Source: Acidobacteriota bacterium (GTDB lineage Bacteria > Acidobacteriota > Vicinamibacteria > Vicinamibacterales > UBA2999). From it: 5,487 bases of DNA. The notes below the pieces were generated by a model. That model saw nothing but the letters and a program-made list of their open reading frames with translations. It searched no databases and was not told where the DNA came from. Numbering within the stretch: the first letter of the stretch is position 1; every line of letters begins with the position of its first letter. Location: assembly GCA_947478985.1 (NCBI GenBank), contig CANJYC010000149.1:1-5487 (forward strand), written 5' to 3'. This document shows, in pieces, positions 1-5,487 of the stretch. Both the position numbers and the translations under genes were made by a program.

Positions 1-342
1 CAGACACTGGTCAACGCTGAGAAGAAGGAACTGGTGGCGGATCTTGCCGTCATCGAGGCCCGGCTCACCAAGGCGTCCGAGGCGCGCGGCGCGGTCGTCA
101 AGGATCTCACCCCGCGCGTGCTGGCACTCTTCGATCAGGTCGCCAAGATGCGGAAGGGCGTCGGACTGTCCAGCGCCACGCACGACGGGCTCTGCTCGCT
201 GTGTCACGTGCGGCTCCGACCGCAGGTGTTCCAGAAGATCCGCGCCAACGACAGCATCGTCCAGTGCGACAGCTGCCAGCGGATCGTCTACTACGTGCCG
301 CCTCCGCCGCCGGTCGAGCATCCAGTCGTCCACACGTCGTGA
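1..342 (+). CDS. C4-type zinc-ribbon/coiled-coil protein (zf-RING_7, DUF164-like), 5' partial
   Basis: The reading frame is open from the first base, so the gene begins upstream of the window and 113 C-terminal residues are visible. The GTG at 34 is only an internal candidate start. Visible residues 1-55 are charged and helical with heptad-like character, as expected for the end of the long N-terminal coiled coil of this family. Residues 65-92 form a zinc ribbon: CSLC at 65-68 and CDSC at 89-92, spaced by 20 residues, a typical C4 zinc site. A proline run (PPPPP) and a short tail follow. Known members include Helicobacter HP0958 (FlgZ) and chlamydial CdsZ, coiled-coil adaptor proteins that bind protein or RNA partners; the role in this organism is unknown. 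The stop codon overlaps the GTG start of the RNase HI gene by 4 bp (GTGA), so the two genes are probably one operon with coupled translation. Family assignment is strong; function is inferred. Confidence 0.9.
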   Translation, partial: QTLVNAEKKELVADLAVIEARLTKASEARGAVVKDLTPRVLALFDQVAKMRKGVGLSSATHDGLCSLCHVRLRPQVFQKIRANDSIVQCDSCQRIVYYVPPPPPVEHPVVHTS

Positions 343-794
343 GCCAGCCGTCGCTCTTCGGTTCCGCCTCGGGCGGCACGGCTACGGCCCACGTCGATGG
401 TGGCTCTCGCGGAAACCCAGGACCGGCAGGGTACGGCGTCCACATCACGTTGGACAACGGCACGATTGTCGAGCTGATGGGCGCCATCGACCTCGCCACC
501 AACAACGTCGCCGAGTACAACGGCCTGCTCGCCGCGCTCCGCTGGGCCGTCGATCAGCGCCTGCAGGTCTTGCACGTCCGCGCGGATTCCGAGCTGATGG
601 TGAAGCAGATGAAGGGTGTGTACCGCGTGAAGAACGCGGGCCTGCTGCCCCTCTATCAGGACGCGCAGGGGCTGATGCGCCAGATCGGGCGCGTGACGTT
701 CGAGCACGTGCGACGAGAATTCAACAAGGACGCCGACCGGCTGGCCAACGAGGCGATGGATGCGGTTGAGCGCCTGAGCCGGGGTGCATCGTAA
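339..794 (+). CDS. Ribonuclease HI family protein
   Basis: Predicted 151-residue RNase H fold enzyme that would cleave the RNA strand of RNA-DNA hybrids (R-loops, primers) using two metal ions. All four acidic catalytic positions are seen in the expected order: D20 in HVDGGSRGNPGPAGYG, E59 in NNVAEYNGLLAAL, D83 in VRADSELMV, and D133 in NKDADRLANEA. Between the third and fourth sites there is no long basic handle like that of E. coli RNase HI, so it resembles the shorter handle-less type (PF13456-like; compare the N-terminal domain of mycobacterial Rv2228c). I chose GTG 339 because it overlaps the upstream stop codon (GTGA, 4 bp) and leaves about 17 residues before the first beta strand. The same frame is open further upstream to 201, but that part lies on the zinc-ribbon gene and is a shadow. 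No clear Shine-Dalgarno precedes it, which fits translational coupling. Not named rnhA because several RNase H paralogues can coexist in a genome. Confidence 0.93.
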   Translation: MSQPSLFGSASGGTATAHVDGGSRGNPGPAGYGVHITLDNGTIVELMGAIDLATNNVAEYNGLLAALRWAVDQRLQVLHVRADSELMVKQMKGVYRVKNAGLLPLYQDAQGLMRQIGRVTFEHVRREFNKDADRLANEAMDAVERLSRGAS

Positions 795-800
795 CAACAT

Positions 801-821
801 CGGACGACGTCACGTCGTCCG
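801..821. terminator. Bidirectional terminator-like hairpin with the pgeF stop codon in its loop
   Basis: A perfect inverted repeat has arms CGGACGACG (801-809) and CGTCGTCCG (813-821) around a 3-nt loop TCA (810-812). It lies between two convergent genes, 6 bp after the RNase HI stop and across the end of pgeF. Read on the minus strand, the loop is the TGA stop codon of pgeF and the first arm encodes its last three residues (RTT). Beyond the stem the minus strand continues ATGTTGTTAC, a modest U-rich tail; the plus strand has no T-tract. It is therefore a better intrinsic terminator for pgeF than for the RNase HI operon, though it could stall or protect both transcripts. The inverted repeat is directly seen; terminator function is inferred. 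Confidence 0.55.
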
Positions 822-1595
822 CGCGCGAATCACGCCGGCCAGCCTTCCCGCCTTCTCCTTCTCCGCCCTGAACGACGTGAGCACATCGAGGTGCTCCGCG
901 GTGCACATCCCCGCCGCGTGGACACGCTCCTCGGGGACCCCGGCCAGAATCAACTGATCCCGATTCGCCCCGGCCACGTCGAGCCGCAGCGTCGACCGCT
1001 CGCGACTGCCGCGGGCCGGCGGGCGTGTCACAAACCAGCGATCGATCAGGTGACGCGCGTGGCCGGCCGCCGCGAACGCATCGACCAGTTCCGACCCGAC
1101 CTCATAGCAGCACGCGCCAATGCTCGGGCCTATGGCCGCCACGATGTCGGCAGGATCGGTGCTGAACTCCCGGTGCATCGCCTGGAGCGCCGCCGCAGCT
1201 GCACCCGCGGCGGTGCCGCGCCAGCCGGCATGGACGGCCGCCACCGCGCCCGTCCGCCTGTCGCCAAGCAGCAACGGCACGCAGTCGGCCGCGCGAACGG
1301 CCACCGCCACCTGCGGATCGTCGGACACGAGCACGTCTGCTGCGGTGGCGGCGGACGGTCGTGCCTCTCCACGACGTACGACAACAACACCGTTGCCGTG
1401 GACCTGCGTAACCATCACCGCCTCCGCTGCACCGATCGCATGGGCCGCGGCCATCCGGCCTTCGGCAGACGACAACTGGAGTGCACGGCTCGTAAACAGG
1501 TGCGGCGCGATCGGATCGAGGGCACGGCAGCGCAGGGCCGGTCCCCACGCTTCATTTGTCCAGTAGAACGGCTCGGGAACAGAAGGAACAGGCAT
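810..1595 (-). CDS. pgeF: PgeF/YfiH-type laccase-domain protein (multicopper polyphenol oxidase family, DUF152)
   Basis: Predicted 261-residue cytoplasmic enzyme of the YfiH/PgeF/LACC1 family. In E. coli PgeF prevents L-Ser from replacing L-Ala in the peptidoglycan stem peptide; family members including human LACC1 have purine nucleoside phosphorylase/adenosine deaminase activity. The Cys-His-His active site is intact: H66 in TQVHGNGV, C105 in AADCVPLLLGD, H122 in AVHAGWRGT. Other family blocks are LFTSR (33-37), AIGPSIGACCYEVG (154-167), and the C-terminal CTAEHLDVLTSFR...GRLAGVIR. I chose ATG 1595 because the family normally starts a few residues before the FYW-type strand, giving a usual length of about 240-260. 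The frame stays open upstream to 2012, but that part lies antisense to the next gene and has no family similarity. No strong Shine-Dalgarno is seen before 1595. It is convergent with the RNase HI gene (15-bp gap) and divergent from the small gene at 1786. Family assignment is very secure; the exact substrate is inferred. Confidence 0.93.
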   Translation of the reverse strand: MPVPSVPEPFYWTNEAWGPALRCRALDPIAPHLFTSRALQLSSAEGRMAAAHAIGAAEAVMVTQVHGNGVVVVRRGEARPSAATAADVLVSDDPQVAVAVRAADCVPLLLGDRRTGAVAAVHAGWRGTAAGAAAAALQAMHREFSTDPADIVAAIGPSIGACCYEVGSELVDAFAAAGHARHLIDRWFVTRPPARGSRERSTLRLDVAGANRDQLILAGVPEERVHAAGMCTAEHLDVLTSFRAEKEKAGRLAGVIRARTT

Positions 1596-1617
1596 CGGGT
1601 GTCTCGAGTAGGCGATC

Positions 1618-1623
1618 AGTATA
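1618..1623 (-). promoter_or_regulatory. Candidate -10 element for pgeF
   Basis: The minus strand reads TATACT here, five of six matches to the bacterial -10 consensus, 22 bp upstream of the pgeF ATG. It would imply a very short leader of about 15 nt, consistent with the lack of a clear Shine-Dalgarno. No convincing -35 hexamer is found 16-18 bp upstream (around 1640-1647), so this may be chance. Confidence 0.25.
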
Positions 1624-1772
1624 GAGCCCGCCCAGGAACCACGGTCGTCGATCGCGCACACGATCAGCGGGCATCGATCTCGCGGTGTCGGATAGCGCCA
1701 TACCCTGCAGTGGCTTGCGCCGTTAGATACTCGGCTCACAATGCGGCGGGCACCTTGCGTTACTGACGCGGC

Positions 1773-1778
1773 AGGAGG
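1773..1778 (+). promoter_or_regulatory. Strong ribosome binding site that fixes the GTG start at 1786
   Basis: AGGAGG, a near-perfect Shine-Dalgarno sequence, lies 7 nt before GTG 1786, an ideal spacing. It decides the start against the in-frame upstream ATG at 1741, which has no such site, and against the out-of-frame ATG at 1781, which is only 2 nt away and stops after two codons. Confidence 0.8.
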
Positions 1779-1785
1779 ACATGCC

Positions 1786-2088
1786 GTGATCGTCACAATC
1801 ACACCGAACGAGAAGGACAATCCGCCGGGCAAGCTGGCCGAAGCGGAACTGCACTTCACCGATGGCGTGCTGGAGGGCCTTAAGCTGGTGGGTTTCGGAA
1901 TCTGGGAGCGGCGCAACGGGGCCGGGCGCAACGTGACCTTCCCCGCCCGGCAATACTCAGTCAACGGCGAGCGTCGCAGCTTTGCGCTGCTTCGACCGCA
2001 GACCGATGCCACAGCCCAGGACCGCGTCCGCGAACTGATCCTCCAGGCCTACGCCGAGTCCGAAGAGAAGGCCGCGATAGCCAGCTGA
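1786..2088 (+). CDS. Conserved-looking small protein of unknown function, SpoVG-like pattern
   Basis: A 100-residue soluble protein without signal peptide, membrane segment or cysteines. I do not recognise it with certainty. Coding is supported by the strong Shine-Dalgarno, consistently G/C-ending codons, and a sensible protein pattern: predicted beta strands at 2-6, 17-24 and 28-36, a turn with ERRNGAGRN (41-49), strand TFPARQYSVNGERRSF (51-66), LLRP (68-71), then a helix at about 76-90 (AQDRVRELILQAY). This order resembles SpoVG (97 residues in Bacillus), a small RNA/DNA-binding regulator: KLAEAELHFTDG against the SpoVG first strands, TFPAR against its VAMPSRK, NGERRSFALLRP against DGEFRDIAHPIN, and the final helix ending in a Tyr. 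The similarity is by eye and weak, so SpoVG homology is inference. The gene is alone between a divergent and a convergent neighbour, with its own RBS and probably its own promoter. It ends 1 bp before the convergent glycosyltransferase gene. Confidence 0.82.
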   Translation: MIVTITPNEKDNPPGKLAEAELHFTDGVLEGLKLVGFGIWERRNGAGRNVTFPARQYSVNGERRSFALLRPQTDATAQDRVRELILQAYAESEEKAAIAS

Positions 2089-2089
2089 A

Positions 2090-3877
2090 TCAGGGTTGAG
2101 AAGAGTGAAGCCGGTCTGTCGTAGCCGCGCGATCGGCGGGATCGAACAGCTTCACGCGTGTCTCGTCACCCACGTCGAGCCGAGGCCGCCAGTCGAGCCT
2201 CGCGGCGACGGACCCTGGAAATTTCGACGCGAGCTCCCCCATCTCCCATTCCTCGATGAGGATGACGGGGTGACGGCCGAGCACGCGCAGGCGAGCGATG
2301 GCGGTATCGAGATCGACCGGGAGCAGGTCCCAGCGCAACACCGGGAGGCCCGTGTAGTAACGGGCGCTCGCACTTTCCTGCACCGCGATGACCACCGCGT
2401 TTGACGGCAGCGTGGCAGCCAGGTATCGGCCGGCGATGCGGTACCGCGCCTCGTAGCGACGCAGATTGAATGCCTGCTCGCGTGCGGCCACAGTTACGTT
2501 GAGCGAGCACACGACGGTCATCACGGTAAGCAGCGTCAGGCCCCGTGCGCCCTCCGGCAATCGCCGCAGCGCCACGGCCACCCCGGCACCGACGGCAACG
2601 CACACGATCGGAAACGCCGGAAGGAGGAAGCGCAGATACGACCACTCCTCGAACGCACCGTAGGGCAGATAGGACACGAGCAGAATCGCGGCCACCAGGC
2701 CCGCCAGTCTTGCCGCGGTGCGAAGTCCAACCGTAGCCTCCGGCTTCAGGCGAACCATCGCTGCCAGTGCGCAGGCCGCCAGCACGAGCAACGGCATCTC
2801 TCCGTGCAGAAGTCGCCCCGCATAGCCACGCAGGTTTACTGTCACGTTGCCGAGCGCGAACAGGTCGCCGATCCCGCCGTACCCGGAAGCGAAGGCGCTG
2901 CCGTAGAGACGCGTGTTGACGACCGCCAGCGCGATGAGCGCCGGGATGAACCCTGCGCCATACAGCACCAGCGCACGCCGGCGCAGTCGTCCCGGACGCA
3001 GCGGTTCGCGTGGCCACCCTGCGGCGGTGAGCGCCACCGCGATGGCAAGCGGGAGAAGATTCGGACGCGTCAGGACGGCCAGTCCACTGACTGCACCGGC
3101 AGCGGTAGCGGCGCCGGATGCCGGGGTCAACGCGAGCACCAGCGCCAGCCCCCACCACGCCGTCGCCGGCACGTCACTCATCGGCTGCACGAGTTGGAAC
3201 AGCAGGATGGGACTGGTCGCCAGCAACGCCGCAGCAACGAGCCCGGCCGTGCGCGAATGCAGTCGCGCGCCGAGGGCGTAGGCACTCAGCACCGCGATCA
3301 CCCCGAGCAACGGCACCACGAGGAACGGACCAGTGTCACCGGCTACGGGCAGGAGCGAAGCCATCACGAGCGGGAGACCTGGCGGATACGTCGGCACAAT
3401 CTCGCCTGGATTGGGTCCAGGCCGATACCCGAGCGTCGAGAACGTCCACTCGGCCTGCGGCCAGCCGACTTCGCGCGCGAGCGGCTCGTCCCGCACGAGC
3501 GCGCCTCCCGCGATCAGGTCCGCCTGGCTGACGTAGCCGGCCGCATCGGCGCTGGAGGCCGCGTAGGTGCCACAGGCAATGCCGATGCCGGCGACGGCCG
3601 CTGCCAGAAGCAACGCCATGGGCGCGGCCCTGCGTTCCACAAAGGTGTCGATGGATAGCGCGGCCGCACGGAGCGCAGCACGACCGCACAGCGCGGCGCC
3701 GCCCCAGGCAAGCAACGCAAGCACGAGGGGCCCGGTGGCACGTCGCGCGGAGAGATAGATGGGACCGGACTCCAGCACGAAGCCGCCGGTGACGACGACG
3801 ATGACGAGCACGAGCAGGGCGCCCGTGCCGACGGCCGCCAGCGCGCGACTACTGGAGCACGGGGAGAAGGCGCGCAT
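2090..3877 (-). CDS. Polytopic membrane glycosyltransferase, GT-C fold (GT39/ArnT-like)
   Basis: Predicted 595-residue inner-membrane protein with about 11-13 hydrophobic helices between residues 12 and 465, and a soluble C-terminal domain of about 125 residues. GT-C enzymes move a sugar from a polyprenyl-phosphate donor to a protein, lipid or glycan acceptor on the outer face of the membrane. Marks of the fold are an acidic site in the first large periplasmic loop (DAAGYVSQAD, D111), YPPGLPLVMA (164-173), QPMSDVPATAWW, LTRPNLLP (R271), NTRLYGSAFASGYG, and YLRFLLPAFP. The acceptor cannot be deduced. ATG 3877 has AAGGAG only 1 nt upstream, too close to be a normal RBS, so the alternative GTG 3889 (599 residues) remains possible. 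The gene overlaps the end of the upstream radical SAM gene by 29 bp, implying coupled translation in one operon. An unusual VRLKPEAT peptide (residues 375-382) sits in a loop between two helices. The stop lies 1 bp from the convergent small gene. Confidence 0.88.
   Translation of the reverse strand: MRAFSPCSSSRALAAVGTGALLVLVIVVVTGGFVLESGPIYLSARRATGPLVLALLAWGGAALCGRAALRAAALSIDTFVERRAAPMALLLAAAVAGIGIACGTYAASSADAAGYVSQADLIAGGALVRDEPLAREVGWPQAEWTFSTLGYRPGPNPGEIVPTYPPGLPLVMASLLPVAGDTGPFLVVPLLGVIAVLSAYALGARLHSRTAGLVAAALLATSPILLFQLVQPMSDVPATAWWGLALVLALTPASGAATAAGAVSGLAVLTRPNLLPLAIAVALTAAGWPREPLRPGRLRRRALVLYGAGFIPALIALAVVNTRLYGSAFASGYGGIGDLFALGNVTVNLRGYAGRLLHGEMPLLVLAACALAAMVRLKPEATVGLRTAARLAGLVAAILLVSYLPYGAFEEWSYLRFLLPAFPIVCVAVGAGVAVALRRLPEGARGLTLLTVMTVVCSLNVTVAAREQAFNLRRYEARYRIAGRYLAATLPSNAVVIAVQESASARYYTGLPVLRWDLLPVDLDTAIARLRVLGRHPVILIEEWEMGELASKFPGSVAARLDWRPRLDVGDETRVKLFDPADRAATTDRLHSSQP
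2732..2755 (-). repeat. Possible dispersed-repeat remnant encoding VRLKPEAT inside the glycosyltransferase
   Basis: On the minus strand these 24 bases encode VRLKPEAT in frame, between two hydrophobic helices (about residues 361-374 and 389-406). Peptides of the form RLKPEAT or RLKPDTT recur in many unrelated predicted proteins and intergenic regions of Acidobacteriota, as far as I recall, which suggests a small dispersed DNA repeat. Only one copy is present in this window, with a short imperfect palindrome (GCCT at 2736-2739, AGGC at 2748-2751). That it is a repeat is inference. Confidence 0.35.
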
Positions 3878-5487
3878 TCTCCTTGTCACGCTTCGGCGGC
3901 AGCGTCCATTCCTCGCGCTGCCCCTTCTCGAACTCCGAGCGGAAGAAGCTGTCCTTCATGCCGCCGTCGATGATGTCCCACGGCAGGATGCGATCGGCCG
4001 ACCGATCGCGGAACACGAAGAAGTCGGCATCAACCTCTGACTCGGCCACGGCAGCGCGCCAGTTGCCGCCGTTGCGCTCGGCGGCCTCGATGGCTGGCGC
4101 CACGCGGCGGTCGCCAAGGGACATGAGCGCCTGATAGAAGGAATGCCGCTCGGACTTGATGTTGAAGTAGACGTTGTCGATGCCCGCGAGCAGATGACGG
4201 AGGCGCTTGATCTTGCGGTCGATCGACGCGTCGTCCTCCATCGGCAGCCACTGATACGCCGTGCCCGGCTTGGGCACCAGGGGGTTAACGCTGCCCACGA
4301 TGCGCCCGACATGGCCGCGGCCACGTGCATGCGACATCATGATGTCGCGCAGCTGCAGCACGAGGTCACGCATGGCCACCAGGTCCTCGTCGGTCTCGGT
4401 CGGCAAGCCGATCATGAAGTAGAGCTTCAGATTCTCCATGCCGCTTGCAAAGATCAGCTCCGCCGCCGCGAGGATCTCGTCGTTGGTGACGGTCTTGTTG
4501 ATGACCCGGCGCAGGCGATCCGAGCCGACCTCGGGCGCGATGGTCACGGTCTTCTCACCACTCTGCCGCAGCAGCCGCATGATCGTCGGCGTCAGGTCAT
4601 CCAGCCGCAGCGACGCCGGGCTGATCCCGTAGCCCATCTCGACCAGGCGCGTCAGGATCTCCTCGATCTCCGGGTGATCGCACAGCGCGATCGACACCAG
4701 TCCCGCGCGGGACGAGTAGGGACGCGCCTGCTCGGCGAGCTGCAGGATGCGGTCCTTGGGAAACGCCCGGACGGGCAGGTAGTTGTAGCCCGCCCAGCAG
4801 AAGCGGCAGAGGTTGGCGCAGCCGCGCACGACCTCGATGAGGAAGCGCGAGCCGAACTCGGTGTCAGGCGTGAAGATGGTGGTCGCTGGCGGATCGACCG
4901 CTTCTGTCGTCTTGAGCGCCGCTTTCTTGACCACCGGTGGCGCCCCCGTGCCCTCGCGTGCGACGTAGGCGGCGATGGTCCCGTCGGCGCCGTAGGTGAC
5001 GTCGTAAAACGACGGCACGTAGAAGCCCCGCTCCTGCACCAGCCGATGCATCAGGTCGTCGCGATCGGACGCGGACTGGAACGCGCGCAGCAGTGGGGGA
5101 ATCAGCGCCTCCCCTTCCCCGGCGGCGATGACGTCCGCGAAGAGCGCGAGCGGCTCTGGGTTAACGAAGGTCACGGCCCCGCCAATCAGGATCATCGGAT
5201 GGTGGTGCGTGCGCTCGGTGGCGCGCGCCGGAATGCCCGCGAGCCGCAGCATCGTGAGGACGTTGGTGTAGTCCCACTCGAACGACACCGAGAACGCGAA
5301 GATGTCGAACTCGGACACCGGTGTCTGGGACTCGATCGTCACCAGGGGCTCCCGCGCCGCGATCTGCGCCGCAAGTTCCGTCTTCGGCGGCAGGAACACC
5401 CGCTCGCAGACGATGTCGGCTTCGGCGTTGAACAGCTTGTACACCGTCTGAAGCCCGAGATTCGACATGCCGACGAAGTAGGTGTTC
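3849..5487 (-). CDS. B12-binding-like/radical SAM protein (TIGR03960-type), 5' partial
   Basis: 545 residues are visible and the frame is open to the right edge. The first in-window ATG (5468) is internal: the codons before it read NTYFVG, and the joined FVGMSNLGLQTVY matches the conserved early motif of this family, so the true start is outside the window. Counting from that Met, residues about 54-125 form a cobalamin-binding-like Rossmann domain (DIFAFSVSFEW, ILIGGAVTFVNPEPLA, AGEGE) without the DxHxxG cobalamin ligand motif. The radical SAM core follows, with the 4Fe-4S ligands C217, C221 and C224 (CANLCRFC, bases 4797-4820), then LCDHPEIEEIL, TIAPEVGSDRLRRVINK and LYFMIGLPTETDEDL, typical SAM-barrel segments. 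Such enzymes cleave SAM to a 5'-deoxyadenosyl radical; this subfamily has no established substrate that I know of. Family members often have a fused or adjacent DUF2344 domain; none is seen at this C terminus or in the gene that follows. It overlaps the downstream glycosyltransferase by 29 bp. Confidence 0.92.
   Translation of the reverse strand, partial: NTYFVGMSNLGLQTVYKLFNAEADIVCERVFLPPKTELAAQIAAREPLVTIESQTPVSEFDIFAFSVSFEWDYTNVLTMLRLAGIPARATERTHHHPMILIGGAVTFVNPEPLALFADVIAAGEGEALIPPLLRAFQSASDRDDLMHRLVQERGFYVPSFYDVTYGADGTIAAYVAREGTGAPPVVKKAALKTTEAVDPPATTIFTPDTEFGSRFLIEVVRGCANLCRFCWAGYNYLPVRAFPKDRILQLAEQARPYSSRAGLVSIALCDHPEIEEILTRLVEMGYGISPASLRLDDLTPTIMRLLRQSGEKTVTIAPEVGSDRLRRVINKTVTNDEILAAAELIFASGMENLKLYFMIGLPTETDEDLVAMRDLVLQLRDIMMSHARGRGHVGRIVGSVNPLVPKPGTAYQWLPMEDDASIDRKIKRLRHLLAGIDNVYFNIKSERHSFYQALMSLGDRRVAPAIEAAERNGGNWRAAVAESEVDADFFVFRDRSADRILPWDIIDGGMKDSFFRSEFEKGQREEWTLPPKRDKENARLLPVLQ

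Larger units (their letters stand above)
1596..1785. promoter_or_regulatory. Divergent intergenic region between pgeF and the 100-residue gene
   Basis: These 190 bp are the longest non-coding stretch in the window and lie between two divergently transcribed starts, so promoters in both directions are expected. For the plus-strand gene, TTGCGC (1715-1720) and CACAAT (1737-1742) are separated by 16 bp and are a weak sigma70-like candidate. Two further plus-strand signals sit at the right end: an AGGAGG at 1773-1778 and a two-codon ATG-CCG-TGA at 1781-1789 whose TGA overlaps the GTG start. I see no tRNA, riboswitch-like fold or strong palindromic operator here. The region is supported by gene layout; individual promoter elements are guesses. 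Confidence 0.4.

Noticed and set aside
201..338. Upstream extension of the RNase HI frame to GTG 201
   Set aside because: It lies entirely on the zinc-ribbon coding sequence, gives a low-complexity peptide, and the GTG at 339 has the classic stop-start overlap.
1700..1740. In-frame upstream start (ATG 1741) for the small gene
   Set aside because: It adds 15 residues without a Shine-Dalgarno, while GTG 1786 has AGGAGG at ideal spacing.
891..1766. 291-codon plus-strand ORF opposite pgeF
   Set aside because: It is a shadow frame caused by high G+C. The opposite strand encodes all PgeF active-site motifs, and this product is Arg-rich without recognisable domains.
1596..2012. N-terminal extension of the pgeF frame to 400 residues
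   Set aside because: The extension is antisense to the small gene at 1786-2088, adds about 139 residues not present in the family, and reads as low-quality sequence rich in Arg, Ser and Pro. The family motifs fit a start at 1595.
2166..3158. 330-codon minus-strand ORF in another frame of the glycosyltransferase gene
   Set aside because: The product is Arg/Gly/Ala rich with no motifs, and the overlapping frame has the coherent membrane protein. There is no sign of a frameshift.
2804..3658. 284-codon plus-strand ORF opposite the glycosyltransferase
   Set aside because: The composition (Arg, Gln, His rich) is that of an antisense shadow; the minus strand carries the hydrophobic helices and GT-C motifs.
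1..5487. Mobile elements, CRISPR arrays, tRNA or rRNA genes, defence systems
   Set aside because: I found no transposase or integrase motifs, no regularly spaced direct repeats, no cloverleaf-like segments and no known defence domains. All sequence outside the 1596-1785 region is accounted for by genes or short junctions.

Overview
The window is GC-rich (roughly two-thirds G+C by eye) and densely packed with bacterial chromosomal genes. There is no sign of phage, insertion sequence, CRISPR array or RNA gene. The gene set (C4 zinc-ribbon protein, RNase HI, PgeF-type laccase-domain enzyme, B12-binding-like radical SAM protein, GT-C membrane glycosyltransferase) is housekeeping-like. High G+C, tight packing and an in-frame 'VRLKPEAT' peptide inside the glycosyltransferase (a motif I recall as recurring in Acidobacteriota, particularly Vicinamibacteria, proteins) make an acidobacterial origin my best guess. 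That assignment is inference from memory, not a search result.

Layout. Left edge, + strand: the 3' part of a coiled-coil/C4 zinc-ribbon gene (1-342) overlaps by 4 bp an RNase HI gene (339-794). A perfect 9-bp inverted repeat (801-821) separates it from a convergent minus-strand gene, pgeF/YfiH-like (810-1595), whose TGA stop codon forms the hairpin loop. A 190-bp divergent intergenic region (1596-1785), the longest non-coding stretch here, separates pgeF from a 100-residue + strand gene of unknown function with a strong Shine-Dalgarno and a GTG start (1786-2088). That gene ends one base from the end of the next convergent unit. The right part is a minus-strand pair: a B12-binding-like/radical SAM protein that runs off the right edge (3849-5487), followed by an overlapping polytopic membrane glycosyltransferase (2090-3877).

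Functional picture. The zinc-ribbon and RNase HI genes look translationally coupled, and I recall this pairing from other phyla (for example Rv2229c/Rv2228c in Mycobacterium). PgeF is a purine nucleoside / cell-wall quality-control enzyme. The radical SAM protein and the glycosyltransferase overlap and are probably cotranscribed, but their substrates cannot be read from sequence. The least explained gene is the 100-residue one at 1786-2088, whose overall pattern resembles the small RNA/DNA-binding protein SpoVG. No convincing novel multi-gene system is visible; the interesting points are small-scale: the stop-codon-in-loop terminator, the repeat-like peptide insert, the 1-bp convergent junction and the orphan small gene.
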